64,000 nucleotides of DNA. Source: Nocardioides ungokensis. Its GTDB lineage: Bacteria; Actinomycetota; Actinomycetes; Propionibacteriales; Nocardioidaceae. Location: positions 186,001 through 250,000 of the forward strand of contig NZ_CP059164.1 of NCBI RefSeq assembly GCF_013466985.1, written 5' to 3'. This document shows, one piece after another, positions 26,210 to 34,925 of the stretch (its first letter is position 1; each line of letters begins with the position of its first letter). A program made the translations under genes and the position numbers. The notes beneath the pieces were generated by a model. It did not search any database, was not told the DNA's origin, and saw only the letters and a list, made by a program, of their open reading frames with translations.

Positions 26210-27153
26210 TCACGTCCGACTGGCCTGCCAGTCACGGTGGCGTGCGAAGACCGTGTCCCAGAGACTGTGTCGCCACTCGGGCGGGTGGCCGTCAAAGTTG
26301 AGGTCGAACACGTCCGCGAGCACCTCGAACCATTCCGACTCTCGGACGATCGGCTCCGCGGTGAAGGCCCCGTTGCCGATCCGGGACAGGGTGACGGTGC
26401 GGATGACGTCTACGCCCGTCGCGTCGCGTCGCTCGGCCATCGGCACTTGCACGAACCCGGAATCCGGTGCCGTGGACAACCACTCATGTTTGGTGACGAA
26501 GTCCCCAGCGGACGCCAGGTCGGTCATCCATCGCATGCTGCGAAAGCCTCCCGCCGGGTCATGGATGAGCGTCCAACCACGATCACCGTCTGGCTCGAGC
26601 GTCAGCCGGAACGGCGGCTGAACGTGCTCGCCGGGCTGCAGCGGCAGCGGCTCATGCAATGCGTCGCCGAGACCCGCGTCGACGTACCACTCACCCGAGG
26701 GATTCGTCTCGACCGGGGCCCGGACACGGTGAGCACCAGGTGGTTGCCCATCGCGGCGGGACTCGGCTCGCCGGCCTGCACGCCACCCACGTGCCCGTGC
26801 ACCACATAGCCCAACGAGGACAGCAGCAACCCAAGGGCGCCGTTGAGGTGGTAGCAGTAGCCACCGCGACCTTTGAGCGCGATCCGCTCGGCCGCTCGCA
26901 CGGGGTCGGTGTCCCAACGCTCACCCGCTGCTATCCACCATGTCTCGTACGGCACCCGCTCGGCGTGACGCTGCACCAGGCGCCGCAGCGCATCCACTGA
27001 CGGAGCCTCGGGCCCGACCCCGAGCCGACCCAGATACCGCGCTCGGAGCTCGGGATTCAGCGCCCGCGACGACTCGAACAACGACCCAATCTCCGCCCGG
27101 TCCAACAGTTCGCACCACGCGGCAGCGCGGCCGTCCCGAGCGTTCGCAACCAT
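26210..27153 (-). pseudogene. Arylamine N-acetyltransferase, one frameshift
   Basis: The two frames join into about 315 residues of an NAT enzyme, which moves acetyl groups from CoA to arylamines or hydrazines through a Cys-His-Asp triad. The Cys is in GRGGYCYHLNGAL, the His in MGNHLVLTV and the Asp in GEWYVDAGLGD. N-terminal LNPELRARYLGRLG and C-terminal WRHSLWDTVFARHRDW fit the family. The shift is one lost base near 26728, between the His and Asp motifs. ATG 27153 is chosen as start. An acetyltransferase for aromatic amines is an unexpected cargo beside nuclease and kinase genes. Confidence 0.82.
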
Positions 27154-27463
27154 TCTCACCAGTCATGGGGACCCCAGCCAAGATGCCAGGATCGGTCGCT
27201 CGTGCAAACGGGGCACGCCTGACGCCGAACGCGACGGTCACCTGATTCGCCTCACCCCGTTCGGCCTCGAGCTCGTCGGCCCGCGGCGTCGGCGAGTTGA
27301 CCCCGGCGCGGGCTCAAGCCGGCCATCGGCTCGACCGATTCTCATGAGGGACTGCTCCCCGCCACGGGCCTTCGTACGGGCCAACGGCTTGCAGCACGTG
27401 CGAAGCGACTCCCCACCATCGCTCGCCAAGCCAATTCCAACCTGCCTCCAGAGATTGACACCG

Positions 27464-30103
27464 ATGCCGCCCGCTCGCCGCCTGCCCGCCATCCGCTTGA
27501 CCAGCCTGGTCGCGGCCGCGCTTGCTGCCGTGCTGACCCTGACCCTCCCGCCGGCCGCGCACGCCCAGGGTGGCGCCCTGCGGGGACCCGACGTCTCCAG
27601 CCACCAGCACCCGCACGGACACAGCATCGACTGGGGACGGGTCAAGAGCGGCGGCAGCGACTTCGCGTTCGTCAAGGCCACCGAGGGACGCACCTACACC
27701 AACCCCTACTTCGCCCGCGACTATGCCTCCCTTGCCGCCCACGACATCGTCCGCGGCGCCTACCACTTCGCCCGCCCGGGAGGCGGCGGCACCAACGCCC
27801 GGGCGCAGGCGCGCTACTTCGTACGCACCGCCGGATCCCTGACCGGCGCCGGCGAGCTGCCTCCGGTCCTCGACCTCGAGACGACCGGTGGTCTGCGCCC
27901 GACCGCCCTGATCAGCTGGACCCGCGCCTACCTCCGCGAGGTGCAGCTGCTCACCGGTCGCAAGCCGATCGTGTACACCTACCCGTCGTTCTGGCGCACC
28001 GCGATGGCAGACACGCACGCGTTCACCAGCTACCCGCTGTGGATCGCCACCTACACCGGCCCCGCCCAGCTCATCGGCGGCTGGCACCGGTACCTGTTCT
28101 GGCAACACACCGATCACGCGTCAATCGCGGGCATCCCCACCGCCGTCGACGGCAACGTCTTCGCGGGCACCCGCGCGCAGCTGCTCCGGCTGGCCCACAC
28201 CGTGACCGCGCCCGCGGCTCCGACTCGCCTGGCCGCGCGGCCCGAGACCGCCGGCTCGCCGAAGGTGGACGTGACCTGGCGGGCCGCCGCGGCCGGCGGC
28301 CGGCCCGACACCTACCGGGTCCGCATCGACGGGCGCCAGGCCGCCACCGTCAACGCCGGCAGCAGCGATGGCACCGTGGCGTGGTCGACACGGCTGGCGC
28401 CCGGCACCCACACCATCACCGTCGCCGCCCACAACACGGCCGGCCTGAGCGCGCCGGCCCAGACCACGGTCAAGGTCGTCGTCCGTCCCGGGCCGCCAAC
28501 CGACCTGCAGGTCGCCACCGCCGGGCTGCGGCTCACCGCCGCATGGGCCCCGCCCGCCCAGGACGCCGGCGAGCTGACCGGCTACCGGGTCCGCCTCGAC
28601 GACAAGGCCCCCGTCACGCTCCGGGCGACCGCGACCAGCTACTCCGCCAAGGGGCTGGCCACCGGACCCCACACCCTGCAGGTCGTCGCCTACAACACCG
28701 TCGGTGAGAGCCGCGCGAGCACCAGGTCAGCAACCGTCGTCATCAAGCCAGGAGCACCGACCCACCTGTCCCTCAGCGTCGCCGGCACCACAGTGACCAG
28801 CCGCTGGGATCCGCCGTCCTCGGCGGGTGGCGAGCTGCTCGGCTACCACGTACGCATCGACGACGCCGCCCCCGTGACGGTGCCCGCCGGCACCCCCAGT
28901 ACGCCGCCACCGGGCTGGCTGCCGGGCCGCACACCGTGACCGTCACCGCCTACAACCGGGTCGGGGACAGCGCCTCGGCCTCGGCCGCGGCCACCGTCAT
29001 CGTGAAGCCGACCCCGCCGCTGGGCCTGCGGACCGCGCTCGTCTCGGGGTCCCTGACCGTCGCGTGGGACCCGCCGGCCGACCTGGGCGGCGAGCTGACC
29101 GGCTACCTGGTCGGCATCGACGACGCGCCGGCGGTGCAGGTGCCCGCCACCAGCACCACCCGCACCTTCGACGGGCTGGCGCCCGGCGCGCACCGGGTCA
29201 CGGTCTCGGCCTACAACAGCGCCGGCACCTCCTCGGCGGTCGCCACCACCGTCGTGGTCGTGACCACCCCCGGTGCACCGACCCATGTGCACGCCACCGC
29301 CAGCCACGGGTCGGCAACCCTGACGTGGAGTCCACCGGCTGAAACGGCGGCCAGCTGTCCGGGTACCTGGTCTGGGTCGACGGCGGCGACGCAGTCCTGG
29401 TCCCCGACTCGATGACGACCTACACCGCCGCGGGACTGCGCGCCGGCTCGCACGTGCTCGAGGTCGCCGCCTACAACGCCGCCGGCAGCAGCCACCCCGT
29501 CGCTGAGCGCGTGAACGTCGTCCTCCCCGCGACGCCACCGACCGAGCTGCACGCGACCGCGCAGCCGACCAGGGACTCATCCGAACCGGGCAGCGTCACC
29601 GTCACCTGGCACGCCCCCTCGACCCGGGTGGCGCACTCGACGGGTACCGACTGCGCATCGACGGACACGCGGCTGCGTCCCTCGCGCCGACCGCGACGAC
29701 GTACACGACCACCGCCCTGAAGCCGGGCGCGCACACCATCAGCGTCGCCGCGCACAACGCAGCCGGCAGCGGCGCCCCGGCCACGGTCAAGGTCCGCGTC
29801 CCGGTGACGCCGACGCTGACACTGGCTGCGGACGTCGACCATGTAGACGTCGGGGACCGGGTCACCATCCACGGCACTCTCACCAACACCGGCACCGGCA
29901 CCGGCACCGGGACCCGGGTGTGCCGCCAGCAACTCGTCGGCACCCGCTGGCACGCCGAGCGCTGCACCAAGACCAACGCCGGACGGTTCTCGTTCGTCCT
30001 GAGGCCAGGCGCCCGCGGAGTCCTACGCACCCGGGTCGTGGTCGCCGCCACCACCAGCCACTACGCGGCCGCGTCGCCGACTGTCCGCATCAGGGTCCGG
30101 TAG
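27464..30103 (+). pseudogene. Secreted GH25 lysozyme with fibronectin-III-like repeats, three frameshifts
   Basis: ATG 27464 opens a signal peptide (TSLVAAALAAVLTLTLPPAAHA). A GH25 muramidase domain follows, with the Asp in LRGPDVSSHQ, FAFVKATEGRTY, VRGAYHFARPG and the DLE pair in LPPVLDLETTGG; it would cut peptidoglycan. Next come at least five Fn3-like repeats, each ending like VxVAAYNxAG, and a C-terminal beta domain with a TGTGTGTGTR stretch. One base is missing near 28892, 29340 and 29627. The three losses together restore the first frame, so the original is about 880 residues. The noncoding gap before it (27154-27463) shows no other feature. Confidence 0.8.
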
Positions 30104-30143
30104 CCGTCCGGCAGACCGGGGTCCGATCACACGGCACACGGGT

Positions 30144-30158
30144 GCGGCATTCCGCCGC
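30144..30158 (+). repeat. Island motif copy 14
   Basis: GCGGCATTCCGCCGC, 41 bp after the lysozyme stop. CCGCCGCA-TCGG-TGCGGCGG is a perfect 8-bp hairpin built on its 3' end. Confidence 0.8.
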
Positions 30159-30235
30159 ATCGGTGCGGCGGTACATGGCGCCACCCGGATCAAGACGCTC
30201 ACGGGTTCGTGCCCTGGGCCGGGGTTCCTGATTGA

Positions 30236-30925
30236 CTACGAGATGCTGGCTGCCGCTTCGTACCGGTTAACGGTCTCCTCAGTGAGTCGAACCAAGTCGT
30301 CGATGGTCGAGTGCGCCAATCCGATGGTGGCTGAGAGGGACGCCACCAAACTGGGGCCGGTGCGCACCATGATCACGTTGACGGCGACAGCGAACCCCGC
30401 GGACTTGGCGGTCACCCTCGCCGCAACCGTGTCGTCGCCGATACGGACTGCCGACATCGGCCTGACGGTGTAGGTGTCGCCGCCGGAGGTGTACTTGTTG
30501 CACTTGTCGATTGCATCGCCGAACGCCCTGATCTGCTCGGCGGCGACCTCAGGTGAATCGAACTGGCTGATACCGACGGTGAACTGTTGTGCCGATAATC
30601 CTTGCTGAGCGACATAGCCAACGCTTGCCTCCGCGTTGCGCTGATCGAAATGCTCGACGTCCGCGCCACATAGAAAGCTCTTGTGTTCGGAGTCGTCTTC
30701 GGCCTTCGACGGGGAGAAGATCGCCGGCATGTCACCCAAGGTTGGAAGCGTGTCTTCCAACTCAGCCTCCGTCAGCTGCTGCGCCTCGGGCACTGAGACC
30801 TCCGGCCCGGGCGAGTCGACAGTTGTTGTCTGTCCGGCTGGGGCATTCGAAGAGTTGTCGTTGTTTCCGCTACTGCACGCGAACAAAGCAGGCAGAGCAA
30901 GCGCGAGAACGGCGGTGCGAAACAT
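30236..30925 (-). CDS. Lipoprotein with a PknH-like sensor domain
   Basis: This 229-aa protein has a lipoprotein signal (MFRTAVLALALPALFAC, lipobox LFAC, lipidated Cys17) and a polar linker. A domain follows of the kind seen outside PknH and in mycobacterial Lpq lipoproteins: LPTLGDMPAIFSPSK, FLCGADVEHFD, then FGDAIDKCNKY and VRIGDDTVAARV. Two Cys in the domain could pair. ATG 30925 is fixed by the signal peptide. Such domains are thought to bind ligands at the outer face of the membrane. Confidence 0.8.
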   Translation of the reverse strand: MFRTAVLALALPALFACSSGNNDNSSNAPAGQTTTVDSPGPEVSVPEAQQLTEAELEDTLPTLGDMPAIFSPSKAEDDSEHKSFLCGADVEHFDQRNAEASVGYVAQQGLSAQQFTVGISQFDSPEVAAEQIRAFGDAIDKCNKYTSGGDTYTVRPMSAVRIGDDTVAARVTAKSAGFAVAVNVIMVRTGPSLVASLSATIGLAHSTIDDLVRLTEETVNRYEAAASIS

Positions 30926-31125
30926 CGTTGCAAGGTATCGCGCCCCGGCTCTGGAGTGGTCGTGCCGTTCTGATCGATTGCTTCTGCCGTGCGGATCCGG
31001 CGCGACTTCGACTTTGTCTCCGCCGGCATCGCTGGCCGCACCGAGCACGCGCGCTCTTGGACGTCCCGCCGCTTGACGGCAAGGCGCCCGCCTCCAAGGG
31101 GGTGCGACGCACGCTCCTTCGATGC

Positions 31126-31140
31126 GCGTCACTCCTCCGC
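31126..31140 (+). repeat. Island motif copy 15
   Basis: GCGTCACTCCTCCGC, two changes from consensus and the only copy altered in the CGCC core. The gap 30926-31238 shows no gene. It is the last copy towards the right edge. Confidence 0.55.
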
Positions 31141-31238
31141 GACAATGGTGTCTCTCAGCCATTGAGATCGATTCCGACACCGATGACTGCCCGTCCACAA
31201 GGGACCGCCGACATCGGTGCTGGCCGAACACTCTTCAG

Positions 31239-32297
31239 TCAGGCCGCGTCAACCCGGTACGACGATCCGGAACTGCCGGCGGTCCAGGCGTTCGGGAGGG
31301 CTGCGGCGAGGGCGTGCTGCGCGCGCCAGCCCGTGCAGTGCCCGGGTACGACCAGGCTTGGCGCCATTGCCGTCAGCGCTTCGACGGTCGGTCCGATCAC
31401 GGGCTCAAACGCGGGGCCGCTGAGATGGAGGCCTCCGACCAGCGCCGCCACAGCAGAGATTCCGGTGAGCCGCTGCGCATGTCGCACGATGTTGATGGCT
31501 CCGGCATGGCCGCAGCCGGTGAGGACCACCAGCCCACGACCGCGCACGTGGACTATCAGTGCCTGGTCGTCCACCACGTCGGGATCGTGTCGCCACCCGC
31601 TTCCCGTCCATGCCTCGTGCGCCGCCGGCATCCCTCGCTCGAACTCCGTGGTCCGGTCAACCTCACCAGTGACCAAGACACAGTCGTCAACCAACAGCGA
31701 CGGCTGACGCCTCTCCACGAGCGCAAAGCCTTCGGCCTCCAGCGCTCGCCGGCTGAGCGTCGGCATCTCCAGGGGGTCCGCACCAGGAACGGTCAATCGG
31801 CGACGGGTCCACGCCATCGGGTGCACCACCATGGGCAATGACCGGCCTCCGCACCTCCCTGCCAGCCCCGCGAGCCCTCCGACGTGGTCGAAGTGACCGT
31901 GACTGAGGACCACTCCCTGAACCCCGAGCAGGTCGACCCCCAGACGGTCGGCATTGACCATCATCGCGTCGGGCGAAAGGCCGGCGTCGAACAGCAGGGA
32001 CGTTGTGGTCACGTCACGCCGCACGGTCACCAGCGCCGAAAAACCGTGCTCGGCCCGAAGACCCACCGCCGTCTCGCCCCCCTCGAACTGCGGTGCCTCG
32101 GCGAGGCCCACACCGAAGGACACGCGGGTGGTCCGCTCATCGCCCTGCAACAGCGCGTCGTACACGTTGTCGACCAAGGTGGTCACGATCACCTCGTCGA
32201 CGGGTTCCAACCCGATCGGGTCGATCGCATCACCCAGAGCCGGTCGGGGCGCAACGAGTGCCGCATCCATTCCTGTCCCGCTGGCTCCCTCACACAT
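31239..32297 (-). CDS. MBL-fold metallohydrolase
   Basis: This 352-aa protein has the metallo-beta-lactamase metal motif LSHGHFDHVGGL near residue 160 and GCGHAGAINIVRHAQ near 265, with the final His in VPGHCTGW. The spacing and the GCGHAG motif match the subfamily annotated as 7,8-dihydropterin-6-yl-methyl-4-(beta-D-ribofuranosyl)aminobenzene 5'-phosphate synthase-like hydrolases. GGGAGAGAAGG seven bases before ATG 32297 sets the start. It is the last complete gene of the island; its substrate is unknown. Confidence 0.85.
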   Translation of the reverse strand: MCEGASGTGMDAALVAPRPALGDAIDPIGLEPVDEVIVTTLVDNVYDALLQGDERTTRVSFGVGLAEAPQFEGGETAVGLRAEHGFSALVTVRRDVTTTSLLFDAGLSPDAMMVNADRLGVDLLGVQGVVLSHGHFDHVGGLAGLAGRCGGRSLPMVVHPMAWTRRRLTVPGADPLEMPTLSRRALEAEGFALVERRQPSLLVDDCVLVTGEVDRTTEFERGMPAAHEAWTGSGWRHDPDVVDDQALIVHVRGRGLVVLTGCGHAGAINIVRHAQRLTGISAVAALVGGLHLSGPAFEPVIGPTVEALTAMAPSLVVPGHCTGWRAQHALAAALPNAWTAGSSGSSYRVDAA

Positions 32298-32401
32298 GCG
32301 CGAACCTTCTCTCCCAGCTCGGCAAAGGCCCATCCGAATCCGGTCAGTCACAACTCTCGCACCACCGGCAAGGCCCGGACGCGACACCGAAGAGATCCCG
32401 C

Positions 32402-32881
32402 GCGCTGACGGTCTCGTCGTTCACCGCGGTTGCGATGAACTCGGTGCCGCTGCACCTGGCCGGCATGGCCAGCGCCACCACCAACATGCTGCGCGACCTC
32501 GGCTTCGCGCTCGGCCCGGTGCTGGTCGGTGCGGTCGCGCTGAGCCGCGCCGGCGACGAGTTCATGAAGGCGCTGCCGGGCGCCGGCCTGCCGCCCCAGG
32601 AGACGGGCCCAGCCATGGGCATCGGCCAGCAGGCCGGCCCGATCGCGGTCAACAGCCTGCCGCCCGGCGCACCCGGCTCGGGCGCGCACGCGGTCGCCGT
32701 GGACGCCCTCGGCAGCGGCTTCACCCTCGCCCTGGCGGTGTGCGGCGTTGCCGCCCTCGCCGCCGCGGCCGTCACCGCCGTCGGCATGTTCCGGGTCCGG
32801 GCGGCCGAGCCGACGACCGAGGCGCTGGTCGACCCGCTGCACCCCGATCTCGACGAGCCCCCCGCCGTCGAGCTCGCCTGA
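32402..32881 (+). pseudogene. C-terminal remnant of an MFS transporter
   Basis: From about 32405 the frame reads as the end of an MFS drug or aromatic-compound transporter: FTAVAMNSVPLHLAGMASAT, NMLRDLGFALGPVLVGAVAL, a polar loop, then a last membrane helix (GFTLALAVCGVAALAAAAVTAV) and an acidic tail. The first 10 or so helices are absent and no start fits. The gene was cut at the right edge of the island, 108 bp beyond the MBL start. Before the event it probably preceded the hydroxyquinol genes as their transporter. Confidence 0.75.
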
Positions 32882-32954
32882 ACTGGGCCGGCTGCCGGCG
32901 GAACCCTCTGTGCCGCCGGTAGCCGACTCGCGCGATCACCTGAAGACTCACTCC

Positions 32955-33848
32955 ATGACCACGCTGCTCTTCGACGAGGACCGATCGGCCGAGATCGTGG
33001 CCGCCAGCTTCGCGGGTACGCCGGACCCGCGGCTGCGCGAGGTGATGACCTCGCTGGTGACCCACCTGCACGCCTTCGTCAAGGACGTGCGGCTCACGCC
33101 CGGGGAGTGGGAGGCCGGCATCCGGTTCCTCACCGAGACCGGGCAGATGTGCGACGAGACGCGACAGGAGTTCATCCTGCTCTCCGACACCCTCGGGGTG
33201 TCGATGCTGGTCGAGTCGCTCGCCAACAGCGCGGTGTCGACCCAGGGCGACCGGCTGACCGAGGCCACCGTCGAGGGACCGTTCCACGTCGTCGCGTCGC
33301 CTTCTCGGGAGCTGGGCGCCGACCTCAACGTCGCGGGGGAGCCGGGCGAGCCGTGCGTGGTCACGGGTCGGGTGGTGGACGCCTCAGGAGTCCCCGTCCC
33401 GGGCGCGAAGGTCGACGTCTGGCAGGCGAACGCCGCCGGCTTCTACGACGTGCAGCAACCCGACGAGATGGGTCTGGGCGACCTGCGGGGCCTGTTCACC
33501 ACCGACGCCGACGGCTCCTACTGGTTCCGCACGATCGTGCCCGCGCACTACCCGATCCCGGCGGACGGCCCGGTCGGCCGGATGCTGCGCCAGACCGGGC
33601 GGCACGAGTGGCGCCCGGCCCACATCCACGTCGAGGTCTCCGCGCCGGGGCTGCGCAGGGTGACCACCCACGTCTTCGTCGCGGGCAGCCCCTACCTGGA
33701 GTCCGACACCGTCTTCGGGGTCAAGGAGTCGCTGATCCGTGACTTCGTCGAGGTCGACGACGAGGCCGAGGCCGCGGCGTACGGCGTGGCGAACCCGTTT
33801 CGCACCGTGGAGTTCGTGGTCGCCCTGGACGCGGAGACGACGCCGTGA
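32955..33848 (+). CDS. Hydroxyquinol 1,2-dioxygenase (intradiol ring-cleavage)
   Basis: This 297-aa non-haem Fe(III) dioxygenase opens hydroxyquinol (benzene-1,2,4-triol) between its vicinal hydroxyls to give maleylacetate. The four iron ligands are visible: Tyr164 (AGFYDVQ), Tyr199 (PAHYPIP), His223 and His225 (RPAHIHVEV). EGPFHV and VDVWQANAAGFYD are typical of the family. Catechol 1,2-dioxygenase is the close alternative, but the downstream maleylacetate reductase, coupled by a GTGA overlap, strongly favours hydroxyquinol. Confidence 0.9.
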   Translation: MTTLLFDEDRSAEIVAASFAGTPDPRLREVMTSLVTHLHAFVKDVRLTPGEWEAGIRFLTETGQMCDETRQEFILLSDTLGVSMLVESLANSAVSTQGDRLTEATVEGPFHVVASPSRELGADLNVAGEPGEPCVVTGRVVDASGVPVPGAKVDVWQANAAGFYDVQQPDEMGLGDLRGLFTTDADGSYWFRTIVPAHYPIPADGPVGRMLRQTGRHEWRPAHIHVEVSAPGLRRVTTHVFVAGSPYLESDTVFGVKESLIRDFVEVDDEAEAAAYGVANPFRTVEFVVALDAETTP

Positions 33849-34879
33849 TCGTCCACGAGACCACGGCCTCCCGCGTTCTGCTCGGCCCGGGATCGCGGCA
33901 CGCGGTGCCCGACGAGGTCGACCGGACCGGCGCCTCCCGGGTGCTGCTGGTGTCCACCGGCTCGGCGGCGGCCGCGGCCGCCGACCTCGCAGAGGCGCTG
34001 GACGGCCGGCTCGCGGGCCGCTTCGACCGGCCCGTGGTGCACACGCCGTTGTCGGTCACCGACGAGGCGATGTCGGTCGTCACGTCCTCGGTGGCCGACG
34101 TGGTGGTCGCGATCGGCGGCGGCTCGGCGGTCGGGCTGTCCAAGGCGATCGCGGCCCGCACCGGGATGCCGCAGGTCGTGGTGCCGACGACGTACGCCGG
34201 CTCGGAGGTGACGCCGGTGCTCGGCGAGACTGCCGACGGGGTGAAGACCACCCGGCGCGACCCCGCCCTGACGCCCGGCACGGTGGTCTACGACCCCGAG
34301 CTCACGCTGTCGATGCCGGAGGGGCTGACCCTGACCAGCGCGCTCAACGCGCTGGCGCACGCGGTCGAGGCGCTGTGGGCGCCGGACCCGACGCCGGTCA
34401 GCGACGCGCTGGCGACCGAGGCGGCCACGGGGATCGTCGGGTCGCTGCCGGTGGTGCTGGGCGCACCGGCCGACGTCGCCGGTCGGTCGCGGCTCCAGGG
34501 CGCGGCCTGGCTGGCCGGGCTCTGCCTCGCGCAGACCCGGATGGGCCTGCACCACCAGCTCGCCCACGCGCTCGGCGGGACCTTCGACCTGCCGCACGCC
34601 GAGCTGCACGCGATGCTGCTGCCGCACGTGATGGCCTTCGACCTGCCATCCGCGCCGGCCGCCTCGGCGCGGCTGGCGCGGGCGGTCGGTGGCGACCCCG
34701 TCGCGGTGGTCGCGGGCCTCGCGGCGTCGTACGACGGGCCGCGGACGTTGCGCGAGCTCGGCGTGCCGCGCGAGGGGCTGGCCGTGGTCGCGGAACGGGT
34801 CGTTGACGCGCCGTACCCGAACCCTCGACCGCTCGTCCTCGACGAGGTGCTGGCGCTGCTCGAGGCGGCCTGGGGCTGA
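33845..34879 (+). CDS. Maleylacetate reductase
   Basis: This 344-aa iron-alcohol-dehydrogenase-like enzyme reduces maleylacetate to 3-oxoadipate with NAD(P)H. A nucleotide-binding part comes first (DVVVAIGGGSAVGLSKAIA, PTTYAGSEVTPVLGETADG). Conserved blocks of the second domain follow (NALAHAVEALWAPDPTP, GLHHQLAHALGGTFDLPHAE). The GTG start overlaps the dioxygenase stop. Its product is the substrate of the PcaIJ/PcaF pair on the far side of the island. Confidence 0.93.
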   Translation: MIVHETTASRVLLGPGSRHAVPDEVDRTGASRVLLVSTGSAAAAAADLAEALDGRLAGRFDRPVVHTPLSVTDEAMSVVTSSVADVVVAIGGGSAVGLSKAIAARTGMPQVVVPTTYAGSEVTPVLGETADGVKTTRRDPALTPGTVVYDPELTLSMPEGLTLTSALNALAHAVEALWAPDPTPVSDALATEAATGIVGSLPVVLGAPADVAGRSRLQGAAWLAGLCLAQTRMGLHHQLAHALGGTFDLPHAELHAMLLPHVMAFDLPSAPAASARLARAVGGDPVAVVAGLAASYDGPRTLRELGVPREGLAVVAERVVDAPYPNPRPLVLDEVLALLEAAWG

Positions 34880-34925
34880 CGATCGGCCCGGCGCCATCCC
34901 GGAACCGGCTCACTAGCATGGTGCG

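Noticed and set aside
5427..31140. Canonical integron attC sites and an integrase
   Set aside because: I looked for RYYYAAC / GTTRRRY box pairs at the motif copies and for a tyrosine recombinase and found neither in the window, so I do not call this a classical integron.
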